64,000 nt of DNA, taken from positions 3,100,001 through 3,164,000 of the forward strand of contig OZ242009.1 of the NCBI GenBank assembly GCA_965204715.1, given 5' to 3'. Both the position numbers and the translations under genes were made by a program. Source of the stretch: CATOSP01 sp965204715. Its GTDB lineage: Bacteria; Chloroflexota; Dehalococcoidia; Lucifugimonadales; UBA3495. The notes below the pieces were generated by a model. The model was not told the origin of the DNA, did not search any database, and saw only the letters and a list, made by a program, of their open reading frames with translations. Shown piece after piece: positions 44,882 to 53,026 of this stretch (the first letter of the stretch is position 1; each line of letters starts with the position of its first letter).

Positions 44882-46092
44882 CGTCCCGCCCTTCCTGTGT
44901 CTGATGTTTCGATGCTCCCCTGCTGGAGGGAACGGTAAAGCGCGTCGATCAGCCGCCTGGCGGTGGAGTCCGACTCGACGACACCGGACTTCATCTGGTT
45001 CATCACGTAGCCGAAGCCTATCCGGGCTGCCGGGTCGGCAAACCCGATGGAGCCTCCAGCGCCCGGGTGTCCGAAGCTGGCGTCGTTGGGGCCCATGTTT
45101 CCATCGAGGCAGAGCCAGAAGCCGAGGCCGAACCTTGTCCTGTTGGGCAGCATGGTGTCCTGGCCAATTGCCTGTTCGACGGTGGCCTTCCTGATGGTCT
45201 CCGAACTGAGCACGCGGACCCCATCGAGGCCGCCTCCCAGGGAGAGCGCGCCGTAGACTCGCGCCAGGGACCGGGCATCGCTGTGGCCGTTGGCTGCGGG
45301 AATCTCGGCCCTCCGCCATTCCAAGGAATTGTGCGCTCCCTGGATGGAGATGTTGGCCCTGGCCCCGGCCAGTCCGGGCGGCATGGCTTTCGCAACCTCG
45401 GCCTGGCGTTGCTCCATCTGCTGCGCTGCCTCCGGCGACACCACCGCCGAATACATGGTGGCAACCCTCGCGTCATGGCCCGGGTCCAGGCCGATGTGAA
45501 AGTCCAGGCCCAGCGGCACGGCCACTTCGTCCCGGAAGAACGTTCCCAGGCTTTTGCCGCTGACGCGCCGCACCACCTCGCCGACCAGCCAGCCGTAGGT
45601 CAGCGCGTGGTAGCCGTGGCGTGTCCCCGGTTCCCAGAAGGGCCGTTGGCGTTCCAGGGCGCGGGTCATGGTCTCCCAGTCGAAGGCCGCGCCGTCCGGC
45701 AGTTTCTCGCTGACGGCGGGAAGCCCAGCGCGGTGGCTCAACAGCATGTGTACGGGAACTTCAGACTTGCCAGCCTGGGCAAATTCCGGCCAGTATGCAG
45801 CTGCCGGAGCGTTCAGGTCGAGCAGGCCCTGCTCGACGAGGCGATGGGCGCAGATGGCGGTCATCCCCTTGGTCGTCGAGTAGACTGTGACCAGGGTATC
45901 CCTTTCCCAGGGCTTCCCGGTATCCCTATCGGATACGCCGCCCCAAAGGTCTATGACGGGCTTGCCGTCGACCGTCACCGCCACCGCCGCGCCAACCTCG
46001 CCGTAGCTGGCAAAGTTCTCCGCGAAAGTTTCCCGGACCGCGGAGAACCGGGCATCGCATTCGCCATGTACTTGGGCCGTACTCGCAGCCAT
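44878..46092 (-). CDS. Serine hydrolase of the beta-lactamase / esterase EstB family
   Basis: A 404-residue class C beta-lactamase-fold hydrolase. The catalytic SxxK is STTKG in TVYSTTKGMTAI, the Tyr motif is in HGYHALTYGWLVGEVV, and the third-strand region has FGHPGAGGSIGFADP. No signal peptide is visible, which argues against a periplasmic beta-lactamase and for a cytoplasmic esterase. Its stop overlaps the SDR start, so the pair probably acts on one ester-alcohol substrate (inference). Confidence 0.9.
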   Translation of the reverse strand: MAASTAQVHGECDARFSAVRETFAENFASYGEVGAAVAVTVDGKPVIDLWGGVSDRDTGKPWERDTLVTVYSTTKGMTAICAHRLVEQGLLDLNAPAAAYWPEFAQAGKSEVPVHMLLSHRAGLPAVSEKLPDGAAFDWETMTRALERQRPFWEPGTRHGYHALTYGWLVGEVVRRVSGKSLGTFFRDEVAVPLGLDFHIGLDPGHDARVATMYSAVVSPEAAQQMEQRQAEVAKAMPPGLAGARANISIQGAHNSLEWRRAEIPAANGHSDARSLARVYGALSLGGGLDGVRVLSSETIRKATVEQAIGQDTMLPNRTRFGLGFWLCLDGNMGPNDASFGHPGAGGSIGFADPAARIGFGYVMNQMKSGVVESDSTARRLIDALYRSLQQGSIETSDTGRAGR

Positions 46093-46217
46093 CCAGCGTC
46101 TCCTTAATCAGGGCGAAGATACAGCGGACTCATGTATGGATAAGTGCCGGATTATGGCGGCCGGCACCGGGGACCACATGCCAGGTCCAAATCAGGACTG
46201 CTTGCGGCCGTGCCGGC

Positions 46218-46514
46218 CTACTCGACTATCCTGACGTGGTCGAAATGGTCCGGCTCCAGGTTCAGGGTTCTCCTCAGCCGGTCCCAACGCACGCCCAGCC
46301 AGTGGAAGTTGCCCGCGATGCGCTTCTGGACCACCTCACCGGTATCCCCGATTTGCACCTCGCGGACGTTCTGGCCCACCGGGGACGCCAGGGCCTCGCG
46401 GATCTGGAACGCCTGCACCGCCTCCACTCTTGTGCCTACTTCAAAAGCATCGCAGCTCAACGCTCTGCTCCAAGCCTTAATTTCGACTCTCGATTGGGGA
46501 GATTCTACTGGCAC
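46218..46514 (-). CDS. Small SH3-like conserved protein, 5' end uncertain
   Basis: The C-terminal 75 residues look strongly coding: high GC at third positions and a beta-rich pattern VGTRVEAV, GDTGEVV, GNFHWLGVRWD, PDHFDHVRIVE. The first 20 or so codons after the GTG at 46514 lose that bias, so the real start may be nearer 46450 or the 5' end has been lost. Family not recognised; the barrel-like pattern is inference. Confidence 0.5.
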   Translation of the reverse strand: MPVESPQSRVEIKAWSRALSCDAFEVGTRVEAVQAFQIREALASPVGQNVREVQIGDTGEVVQKRIAGNFHWLGVRWDRLRRTLNLEPDHFDHVRIVE

Positions 46515-46694
46515 AGGTAATCCGGGTCAAACCGGGCTTGAAATGTGCGAATACGGTTGCGTTTATTCGGACAAGTGATATTCTTCAGGTGTGGACTAAG
46601 GAACCTGTGGTAGTGGCCTGACACAAAGGGTAATCATTCTTGAGGCAACGCCAAAGTCCGGCAAGCCCGGTCTTGCACTGAAGGTTGGTCGAGG

Positions 46695-47036
46695 ATGTCT
46701 CAGCCGCTGGATAATGGCCCGTCCCTGGAGCTTGCGGCCCAACGGTTCAGACAAGGCATGTGCCCGGGGTGCGGCAGACGCTCAGGCGAGCGCCGGGGCC
46801 TGGAGTACCGCGCCAAGTCGGATGACTTGTACTGCCATTCCTGCCGCAAGAGTTGGCCGGTAGAACTGGACATGGACATCCTGCGCCGGGAACTGGCCAC
46901 CCTGTCGCCGTCCCGCGCGCCGGAGAGACCGTCCCCGGAAGCGATTGATGCGGAAGAGGCCCCGGGACCACGTCCGAAGCCGTCATCCGGGCTGGGCCGG
47001 TTACTGCGCCGGGTCCTGGGACGGCGGCGGCGTTGA
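46695..47036 (+). CDS. Small zinc-ribbon protein with basic tail
   Basis: A 113-residue protein. An N-terminal zinc ribbon (CPGCGRR and CHSCRKSW, about 26 residues apart) is followed by a helix, a Pro-rich linker and a very basic end (LLRRVLGRRRR) that could bind nucleic acid or membrane. Function unknown. AAGGTTGG precedes the ATG, and a terminator follows. Confidence 0.7.
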   Translation: MSQPLDNGPSLELAAQRFRQGMCPGCGRRSGERRGLEYRAKSDDLYCHSCRKSWPVELDMDILRRELATLSPSRAPERPSPEAIDAEEAPGPRPKPSSGLGRLLRRVLGRRRR

Positions 47037-47042
47037 CCGGAG

Positions 47043-47083
47043 AAATGCAGAGGCTTTGGTCCACCACCGGGGCCTCTGCATTT
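47043..47083. terminator. Hairpin between convergent genes
   Basis: AAATGCAGAGGC and GCCTCTGCATTT form a perfect 12-bp stem with a 17-base loop. A-rich and T-rich ends make it usable in both directions. Confidence 0.75.
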
Positions 47084-47113
47084 GCCCGTTAGCGGCTTTC
47101 GGCAACTGGCCGC

Positions 47114-48079
47114 TTACTCCGGCGTAACCAGGGACTCGGCCTCCTCCCCTTGCAGCACGCGCATGATGTTGCCGTAGGCGAATGTAGCCGCCCGCAGGTT
47201 CGTCTCCTGGCTCTGCCCTGCCATGTGGGGCGTGACAACCACATTGTCCAGGTCCAGGAGCGGGTTGTCTTCGGGCGTCGGTTCGGCCTCCAGCACGTCC
47301 AGGCCCGCGGCGGCGATCTTCCCATCCTGCAATGCCCGGTAGAGGGCTGCCTCGTCCACCACCGGCCCGCGGCAGGCGTTGATGAGAATGGCCGATTCCT
47401 TCATCAGGTCGAACTCGCGGTCCGACATCATCCCGCGGGTCCGCCGGGTGAGCGGCACGTGCATGCTCACGATGTCCGACTCCCGGAGCAGGTCATCGAA
47501 TTCGGCCGGTTCAACCTTCAATTCCTTCTGCACATCCTCCGGGATGTCCTCGATGTCGTAGAAGATGGTGCGCGTGTCGAACCCGGTCAGGCGCTTGGCG
47601 ACGTGCTTCCCGATGCGTCCCAGGCCGACAATGCCCACGGTCTTGTCGGTAAGCTCCTGCAGGTCCTGAAGGTAGAGGCCGCCGCGCCATTCGCGCCGCT
47701 TGGTCGTGCTGTCCCACTGGAGCATCAGGCGTTTGCCCACGTTGATGATCAGCGCGACGGTGTGCTCGGCCACGGCGATGGCGTTGGCCCCGCCGTTGTT
47801 GGCCACCGGGATGCCCATCTCCAGGATGGCCGAGAGGTCCAGCCTGTCGTAGCCCGCGCTCAGGGTCTGGATCAGCTTGAGGTTGGGGCACTGACGGAGC
47901 ACGTCCAGGGAGACGTCGCTGGAGATGATTGCGTCGGCGTCCTTGCAAAGCTCGATCTTCTCCGCGTCGGACATGCCGGGGTCGACCACCGTGACTTCCA
48001 GTTCGGAGGGGGCCTGCCCGACCATGAACTCCGCCCTCCCGCCGACTCCGCTGAAGTAGGAAACTTTCCACGTGGGCAT
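47114..48079 (-). CDS. D-isomer-specific 2-hydroxyacid dehydrogenase
   Basis: A 321-residue NAD-dependent dehydrogenase. NAD-binding GLGRIGKHVAKRL is present, the catalytic Arg is in NACRGPVVDE, the Glu in LDVLEAEPTPEDNPL and the His in TPHMAGQSQET. Phosphoglycerate or glyoxylate-type substrates are typical; here it cannot be fixed. AAGGAGGGG precedes ATG 48079; the longer frame to 48133 overlaps the promoter. It is driven by an unusually perfect promoter. Confidence 0.92.
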   Translation of the reverse strand: MPTWKVSYFSGVGGRAEFMVGQAPSELEVTVVDPGMSDAEKIELCKDADAIISSDVSLDVLRQCPNLKLIQTLSAGYDRLDLSAILEMGIPVANNGGANAIAVAEHTVALIINVGKRLMLQWDSTTKRREWRGGLYLQDLQELTDKTVGIVGLGRIGKHVAKRLTGFDTRTIFYDIEDIPEDVQKELKVEPAEFDDLLRESDIVSMHVPLTRRTRGMMSDREFDLMKESAILINACRGPVVDEAALYRALQDGKIAAAGLDVLEAEPTPEDNPLLDLDNVVVTPHMAGQSQETNLRAATFAYGNIMRVLQGEEAESLVTPE

Positions 48080-48132
48080 CTGGTACCCCTCCTTGCATTC
48101 TCTCGAATTTCCGGTTCCGGGATTCAGGTGCA

Positions 48133-48160
48133 ATTATAGCCGAGGGGTTTGGGTTGTCAA
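48133..48160 (-). promoter_or_regulatory. Consensus sigma-70 promoter
   Basis: TTGACA, 16-base spacer, TATAAT on the minus strand: both hexamers are perfect. The start point lies about 50 bases before the 2-hydroxyacid dehydrogenase ATG. Confidence 0.85.
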
Positions 48161-48270
48161 AAATGGGGTCTGGGCCTTTCCCTATTGGCCCCGTTCCCTG
48201 CGCCTCTCGCGGCGCTTCTCAATGTAATCGGATTCATGCCCTTTCTTGGGGATTCACGCTTTGCTCGGTA

Positions 48271-48615
48271 TCAGCTCCCAGTTGTCACCGGCAATGGACT
48301 GACCTCGACTTCCACCATACCAAAAGTGGTTGACAGCGTAAGGGCTTCGTCGCCGAAATCCGCAAGGAGTTCCTTCTCAAATTCGGTAAGGGCTTGACCA
48401 TGGAAAATCATAGCCTCTTCGATTGACATTCGCGGTTCGGGAAGAGGCTCGCCGTTTTCCAGCATAGACTCTATATGTAAAGATATAGCCTCCCGGACCA
48501 TCTGCTGAATTTCATCCCAAGTCGTGCCGGCGCTAATGCAACCGGGTAAATCGGGCGGATAGGCACAATAGTTGTTGGGCGTCTGTTCATATATGACCGC
48601 GTACCGCAACTTCAC
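48271..48615 (-). CDS. hicB: HicB-like antitoxin, module 1
   Basis: A 114-residue HicB-family protein: YAVIYEQTPNNYCAYPPDLPGCISAG is the partial RNase H-like fold with the PDLPGC signature, followed by a helical region EEIQQMVREAISLHIE (here DEIQQM) and a C-terminal extension without an obvious DNA-binding domain. The GTG start overlaps the hicA frame stop by 4 bases (GTGA). Its toxin partner is interrupted, so it may now be an orphan. It is similar to HicB of module 2. Confidence 0.82.
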   Translation of the reverse strand: MKLRYAVIYEQTPNNYCAYPPDLPGCISAGTTWDEIQQMVREAISLHIESMLENGEPLPEPRMSIEEAMIFHGQALTEFEKELLADFGDEALTLSTTFGMVEVEVSPLPVTTGS

Positions 48616-48812
48616 CAGTTTCTCTCCCGAAGCCCTGCCCGTCGCAGCACATTCAATCAGGTGCCTTTATCCACGTCCCGGCCCGGATGCCCTGCAATGA
48701 TAACGCCCCCAAATTTCTCTGGGTGTTTATACACCCGGTGGCTTCCCCGAGTTCGCGCCAGTCGCCAACCGTCACGTTCCACCAGTCTTATGGCTTCTCT
48801 AACCTTTGGCAT
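48612..48812 (-). pseudogene. hicA: hicA toxin, module 1, broken by a nonsense codon
   Basis: The frame starts MPKVREAIRLVERDGW and follows HicA through GSHRVYK and AGHPGRD, then hits TGA at 48657-48659 (codon 52). It resumes as LNVLRRAGL and ends with TGA overlapping the hicB start. The full frame has 66 sense/stop codons, the same length as the intact copy at 49209-49409. There, codon 52 is TGG (Trp), so one G-to-A change explains the break. The truncated form keeps the catalytic His but loses the last helix. Confidence 0.8.
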
Positions 48813-48861
48813 ACGCCGGTGCTATCGCAATAGGCAACCCTGGTTTACGCTGAAACCATTA

Positions 48862-49212
48862 TCAGCCGACCTTGTCCGGCTGCGGAAGGTTGACCTCGAA
48901 CTCGATAATCTCGAAGACCGGCGGCAGGTCCGGGAAATCTTCACAGCCGCCGAACTCCGCCAGGGTTTCCTTTTCGTACTCCGTAAGGGGCTCGTTATGA
49001 TAGGCTATTGCCTCTTCCAGCGACATCGGCTTCTCGGGCAGCGGGTCGCCGTATTCCAGCATACCCTCGATGTGGAATGGGACCGCCTCCCTTACCATCT
49101 CCTGGATGTGCTCCCAAGTCTTCCCGGTCGTGATACAGCCCGGCAAATCGGGCAGATAAGCGCAGTAGTTGTTGGGCATCTGCAAAAAGACCACCACGTA
49201 TTTCAGCCTCAT
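48862..49212 (-). CDS. hicB: HicB-like antitoxin, module 2
   Basis: A 116-residue HicB-family antitoxin, paralogous to module 1: YVVVFLQMPNNYCAYLPDLPGCITTG, EHIQEMVREAVPFHIE, and an acidic C-terminus. ATG at 49212 overlaps the hicA stop (ATGA), which also matches the module 1 layout. The longer frame to 49257 is not needed. Confidence 0.85.
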   Translation of the reverse strand: MRLKYVVVFLQMPNNYCAYLPDLPGCITTGKTWEHIQEMVREAVPFHIEGMLEYGDPLPEKPMSLEEAIAYHNEPLTEYEKETLAEFGGCEDFPDLPPVFEIIEFEVNLPQPDKVG

Positions 49213-49409
49213 CGGTCTCTCCCCCGGAGTCCTGCTTGTCTCAGAATATTGTGCCATGTCTTTGGATGTAAATCATCGCTCGGATGTCCGGGGATAGTGA
49301 CGGTCCCCGACTTCTCATGGTGATGGAATTGGCGGTGGCTTCCCCGCGTCCGTGTCAGCCTCCAGCCATCCCGTTCTACTGTCCTGATGGCTTCCCTGAC
49401 CTTTGGCAT
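49209..49409 (-). CDS. hicA: HicA toxin, module 2, intact
   Basis: A 66-residue mRNA interferase-type toxin with a double-stranded-RNA-binding-like fold. It begins MPKVREAIRTVERDGW and has the catalytic-His segment TRGSHRQF, then GHPSDDLHPKTWHNILRQAGL. The toxin precedes the antitoxin, as in classic hicAB, with 4-base overlap. Confidence 0.88.
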   Translation of the reverse strand: MPKVREAIRTVERDGWRLTRTRGSHRQFHHHEKSGTVTIPGHPSDDLHPKTWHNILRQAGLRGRDR

Positions 49410-49429
49410 GCTCGCTTATCCACCTCTGG

Positions 49430-51736
49430 TCACCCCCGGCTTTCCTGAATTGCCTTCCAGACCTTCTCCGGCGTCAGCGGCGTGTCGATGTGCCTGATTC
49501 CCAGCCCGGATAGGGCATCCATCACTGCGTTGGTTATGGCCACCGGCGCGGCCACCGTCGGGAGCTCGCCAATGCCCTTGGAACCCAGGGGGTTCAGGGG
49601 CGAGGGCGTTTCCGTAGTATCCAGGGTCAGGTCGGCCAGGTAGCCGGCCTTGGGCAGGGCGTAGTCCATCAGGCTGCCGGTCAGCGGCTGACCCTGGCCG
49701 TCGTATGCGATGCCCTCGGTCATTGCCTGGCCGATGCCCTGGGCGATTGCCCCCTGCACCTGGCCGTCGGTGATCATGGGGTTGATGACCCTGCCCGCGT
49801 CATGCACTGCCACGTATTTCAGGATGGTAGTGTGCCCGGTGTCCGGCGATACCTCCACCACCACTACGTGGACGCCAAAGGCGTATGGGCTGAGGGGAAC
49901 GGTATGGCTGCCGGTGAAGTCCAGTCCCGGCGTCACGTCCGGGGGCAGATGTTCCTCCTGGTGGGCGGCCGCCGCCACTTCCCTAAATGACAGGCCGTGG
50001 TCTGGGTTCTGCCGGTCGAATATCCGTCCGTCCCGGAATTCTATATCCCCGGCGGCGCATCCCAGCATATTGGCCGCGATCAGCGACATCTTCCCGGCCG
50101 CATCCCGCAGCGGGTAGTACATTGCCGACCCGCCTGCCACCAGGCCCCGGCTGGCCGAGGTGCCGCCGCCGGGCAGGGCGTCGCTGTCGCCGTGCAGGAC
50201 CTGAATGTCCGATGGCGCGAGGCCGAGCTCGTCGGCCGCTATCTGGGCAAATGTGGTCTCGGTGCCCTGTCCGTGGGGCGAGACGCCGGTGTATACAATC
50301 ACTTGGCCTGACGGTTCTACAATAACCCTACCGTAGTCGACGAGTTGGGCCCCGCGCCCGCCGGATCCCTTCACCACCGAAGCAATTCCAACGCCAATCA
50401 GCGGCTCGCCGGGTCCGGTCTCCTGTGCAGCCCGCTCCCGCCAGGAGGCATACTCGGAAAGCTCGATTGCGCGGTCGAAAGTTTCGGCGTAATTGCCGGA
50501 ATCGTAGCTTAACCCGGTGGGAGTCTCGTAGGGGAAGGCATCGGGCGGTATCAGGTTCCTGCGTCGTATCTCCGCCGGGTCCAGCCCCAGTTCCCTTGCC
50601 GCAAGGTCGATGGTGCGTTCCATGCAGAATGCCGCTTCCGGCCCTCCGGCGCCCCGGTAGGCCCCGGTGCGGGGCTTGTTGGTTACCACGCCTTTCAGTT
50701 CGACCTGGGCGGCGGGCGTCCGGTAGGGGCCAACAAGGCGGTAGCTGGTCAGCCGGGGCACGGTGGGAGTTCCGGGAAGGAAGTATGCTCCCAGGTCGGA
50801 GACGATGTTCACGCGAATACCCAGGATGGTCCCGTCGTCCTTCAGCGCGGCTTCCATGTCGACAGTGAAGCCCCGGCCGTGGAAGGCAACCATATTCTCC
50901 TGCCGGTCTTCCACCCACTTGACCGGCCGCCCCAGGCGCATCGCCAGATAAGGAATGACCACTTCCTCCGGGAACAGTCCGCCCTTCTCGCCAAACCCGC
51001 CGCCCACGTCAGGCGCGATAACGCGCACCTTCTCTTCGGCGCGGCGGAACAGCCGCGCCAGATGCGCCTTGATGCTGTGCGGATGCTGGGTTGAGTCCCA
51101 TACCGTGAGGATGTCCTGGTCCGGGTCGTGCTGGGCCACCAGGCCGCGGCCCTCCATAGGAGCGGGCGCGAGCCGCTGCACGTGGTAGCTATGTCCCACC
51201 ACCCGGTCCGCGGCCGCAAAAGCCCCGTCGACATCCCCCCCGGTGTGGGAGACGGTCATGGCCACGTTGCCACCCATATCAGGGTGGACTACCGGCGAGG
51301 CGTGTTCCATAGCATCGATGGCGCTTACGACCGCGGGAAGAGGCTCGTATTCCACCCGTACCAGTTCCAGTGCTTCGCGGGCCGCTTCGGGAGTATCGGC
51401 GGCCACCACCGCCACTGCCTGGCCCACGTAACATACCCTGTCGCCAGCCAATACGGGGTGGTCCGGCATACGATGGTCCGGCTCATCCGAACCCCGGCGA
51501 GTGGGAACGAAATGGACCGCACCCTCAAGGTCGGAGGCCGTAACCACTGCGACGACACCCGGTAGAGCAAGTGCGGGGGCGGCATCCAGGAGCATAATTC
51601 GCGCGTGAGCATGTGGGCTGCGCAGGACAACTGTGTAAACCATGCCGGGTAGCTTCATATCGTCCACGAAAGAGCCGCGGCCGGTAAGCAGGGGCAGGTC
51701 CTCGAAACGCTTCAGAGACTGGCCGGAGTAAGTCAC
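49430..51736 (-). CDS. Molybdenum hydroxylase large (molybdopterin) subunit, CoxL/xanthine dehydrogenase family
   Basis: A 768-residue catalytic subunit. It has GRGSFVDDMKLPGMVY near the start, DVGGGFGEKGG for the cofactor, TGAYRGAGGPEA at the active-site loop, and GSKGIGELPTVAAP with the catalytic Glu near the C-terminus. The loop lacks the AYxCSFR of form I CO dehydrogenase, so it resembles the form II or general aldehyde/purine type. The GTG start is fixed by AGGAGG six bases upstream. No FAD or 2Fe-2S subunit is adjacent; the pair at 2867-4222 is 45 kb away. Confidence 0.9.
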   Translation of the reverse strand: MTYSGQSLKRFEDLPLLTGRGSFVDDMKLPGMVYTVVLRSPHAHARIMLLDAAPALALPGVVAVVTASDLEGAVHFVPTRRGSDEPDHRMPDHPVLAGDRVCYVGQAVAVVAADTPEAAREALELVRVEYEPLPAVVSAIDAMEHASPVVHPDMGGNVAMTVSHTGGDVDGAFAAADRVVGHSYHVQRLAPAPMEGRGLVAQHDPDQDILTVWDSTQHPHSIKAHLARLFRRAEEKVRVIAPDVGGGFGEKGGLFPEEVVIPYLAMRLGRPVKWVEDRQENMVAFHGRGFTVDMEAALKDDGTILGIRVNIVSDLGAYFLPGTPTVPRLTSYRLVGPYRTPAAQVELKGVVTNKPRTGAYRGAGGPEAAFCMERTIDLAARELGLDPAEIRRRNLIPPDAFPYETPTGLSYDSGNYAETFDRAIELSEYASWRERAAQETGPGEPLIGVGIASVVKGSGGRGAQLVDYGRVIVEPSGQVIVYTGVSPHGQGTETTFAQIAADELGLAPSDIQVLHGDSDALPGGGTSASRGLVAGGSAMYYPLRDAAGKMSLIAANMLGCAAGDIEFRDGRIFDRQNPDHGLSFREVAAAAHQEEHLPPDVTPGLDFTGSHTVPLSPYAFGVHVVVVEVSPDTGHTTILKYVAVHDAGRVINPMITDGQVQGAIAQGIGQAMTEGIAYDGQGQPLTGSLMDYALPKAGYLADLTLDTTETPSPLNPLGSKGIGELPTVAAPVAITNAVMDALSGLGIRHIDTPLTPEKVWKAIQESRG

Positions 51737-51742
51737 GTCATA

Positions 51743-51748
51743 CCTCCT
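51743..51748 (-). promoter_or_regulatory. Shine-Dalgarno fixing a GTG start
   Basis: AGGAGG on the minus strand, six bases before the large-subunit GTG. An ATG two codons closer is out of frame, which explains why a longer frame may be mistaken. Confidence 0.8.
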
Positions 51749-51797
51749 ATTCGGCAGTAGCCAGCTGTAGATGGTCGCAGTGACGCATTGACCAGGC

Positions 51798-52175
51798 TCA
51801 AGGACTGGCCGGTCTGCTTCCTTCCAGGTACCGGGTATGTTCCCCGGCGTAAGGGTCAAGTACGGGGAAAAACACCAGCAGCTTTGCTCCCCCGGCAGTG
51901 GCCCGGAATCCGTGCTCAATGCCGGGGGGCACGACCAGGGTATGGTTGCTGCCAACGGTGTGGGATGCGCCGTCAAGCGTCACCTCCAGGCTTCCCTCCA
52001 ATATCACGATCAGCTCGTCCATCGTATGGGTGTGAAGCGGCGCGCCCGCCCCGGCCTCGACGAGGTTGACGCTCAGGGTGCTGGAAACCCCCTGCTCGTG
52101 TCCCGCGATGTCCCACTTCCTGTACCTGGGCCGCCAGGGTGTCTCGGGGGCCTGATCATGGTCAACTATAGGCAT
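51798..52175 (-). CDS. Cupin domain protein
   Basis: A 125-residue single-domain cupin. Metal-binding motif 1 is HTHTMDELIVILEG (His-His-Glu) and motif 2 is PPGIEHGF. It may be a small isomerase, a dioxygenase or a sensor. ATG at 52175 follows AAAGGAA. It is 62 bases from the large hydroxylase subunit, on the same strand, and is probably co-transcribed with it. Confidence 0.82.
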   Translation of the reverse strand: MPIVDHDQAPETPWRPRYRKWDIAGHEQGVSSTLSVNLVEAGAGAPLHTHTMDELIVILEGSLEVTLDGASHTVGSNHTLVVPPGIEHGFRATAGGAKLLVFFPVLDPYAGEHTRYLEGSRPASP

Positions 52176-52476
52176 GGAGACGTTCCTTTCGGGGAGACGT
52201 TGTTTGTCAGCGATGGGAACTACGCGCATTCTACGCTACTTTCCGCTGACCGTGGTTCCCGAAAACCCCGCATGCGGGCGGACGAAGCGGGCGCGCCGGT
52301 CTTGTCCATCGGCATGGAGCAGGTTATCCTTATCCCGGCCGCAATGGTCCGTATATGACATTCAGCGGACCGGGGAAATGACAATGGTAATAGTAGCAAT
52401 TCAGCGTTGGCTGGCTGCATTGCAGGGCAACAGGCAGGCGCCGGAGCGAACACAGGAACACCGCGGAGGAAGGATT

Positions 52477-52866
52477 ATGGATACGTCCAGGTTCAACCCG
52501 TTAACGCCCCAGGAGCGTCAGATAATTGAGTTCAAGGGGACGGAGTACCCGTTCACCGGCGAATACGACGACTTCTACGAAGAGGGCACATACATCTGCC
52601 GCCGCTGCAACGCGGAATTGTACCGTTCCTCAGACAAGTTCGATGCCCACTGCGGCTGGCCGGCCTTCGACCAGGAAATTCCCGGCGCGGTGAACCGCCT
52701 CCCTGACCCCGACGGCTACCGCACGGAAATCGAGTGCGCAAGCTGCGGGGGACACCTGGGCCACGTGTTTGTGGGGGAGTTCCTGACTCCCACCAACACG
52801 CGCCACTGCGTCAACTCCCTGTCGATGCGCTTCGTCCCCACGGAGAAAGGCCAGGTTCCCGGTTAG
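52477..52866 (+). CDS. msrB: Peptide-methionine (R)-S-oxide reductase
   Basis: A 129-residue MsrB that reduces methionine-R-sulfoxide. Two zinc pairs (CRRC and CASC) and the catalytic Cys in NTRHCVNSLSMRF are intact, with GWPAFDQEI in the core. GGAGGAAGG precedes the ATG at 52477; a longer frame is possible but weakly supported. Many MsrBs have selenocysteine at the catalytic position; this one is Cys. Confidence 0.93.
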   Translation: MDTSRFNPLTPQERQIIEFKGTEYPFTGEYDDFYEEGTYICRRCNAELYRSSDKFDAHCGWPAFDQEIPGAVNRLPDPDGYRTEIECASCGGHLGHVFVGEFLTPTNTRHCVNSLSMRFVPTEKGQVPG

Positions 52867-53026
52867 CACAGGCGTCCGGGCCAACCTGGCGACCGCGCCG
52901 CCCGGCTCAACGACCCTGGGCCCAGGATTCCGGCCCCTGGATGTCAACCTGGCGATTGGCGGATTCCGGGCCGGGTTGCCGCGGTCCTTTTACTGTGGTC
53001 CTTGGGCGAAGCGGCGTCCGGTTGCC

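Noticed and set aside
44882..45319. N-terminal extension of the SDR at 44051
   Set aside because: It overlaps the beta-lactamase-fold gene; the ATG with AGGAAGGGCGG at 44881 fits the SDR fold.
44036..46107. Long plus-strand frames opposite the SDR and hydrolase
   Set aside because: They mirror strongly conserved minus-strand enzymes and have no family features or start signals.
48657..48659. Third in-frame UGA (hicA1) as another selenocysteine codon
   Set aside because: The position is Trp, not Cys, in the intact paralog. The best hairpin (CTGC/GCAG) has only 4 bp and its loop begins too close to the UGA. A nonsense mutation is simpler.
49430..51736. Form I (true) CO dehydrogenase large subunit
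   Set aside because: The active-site loop is AYRGAGGPEA, not AYxCSFR, so CO oxidation should not be assigned.
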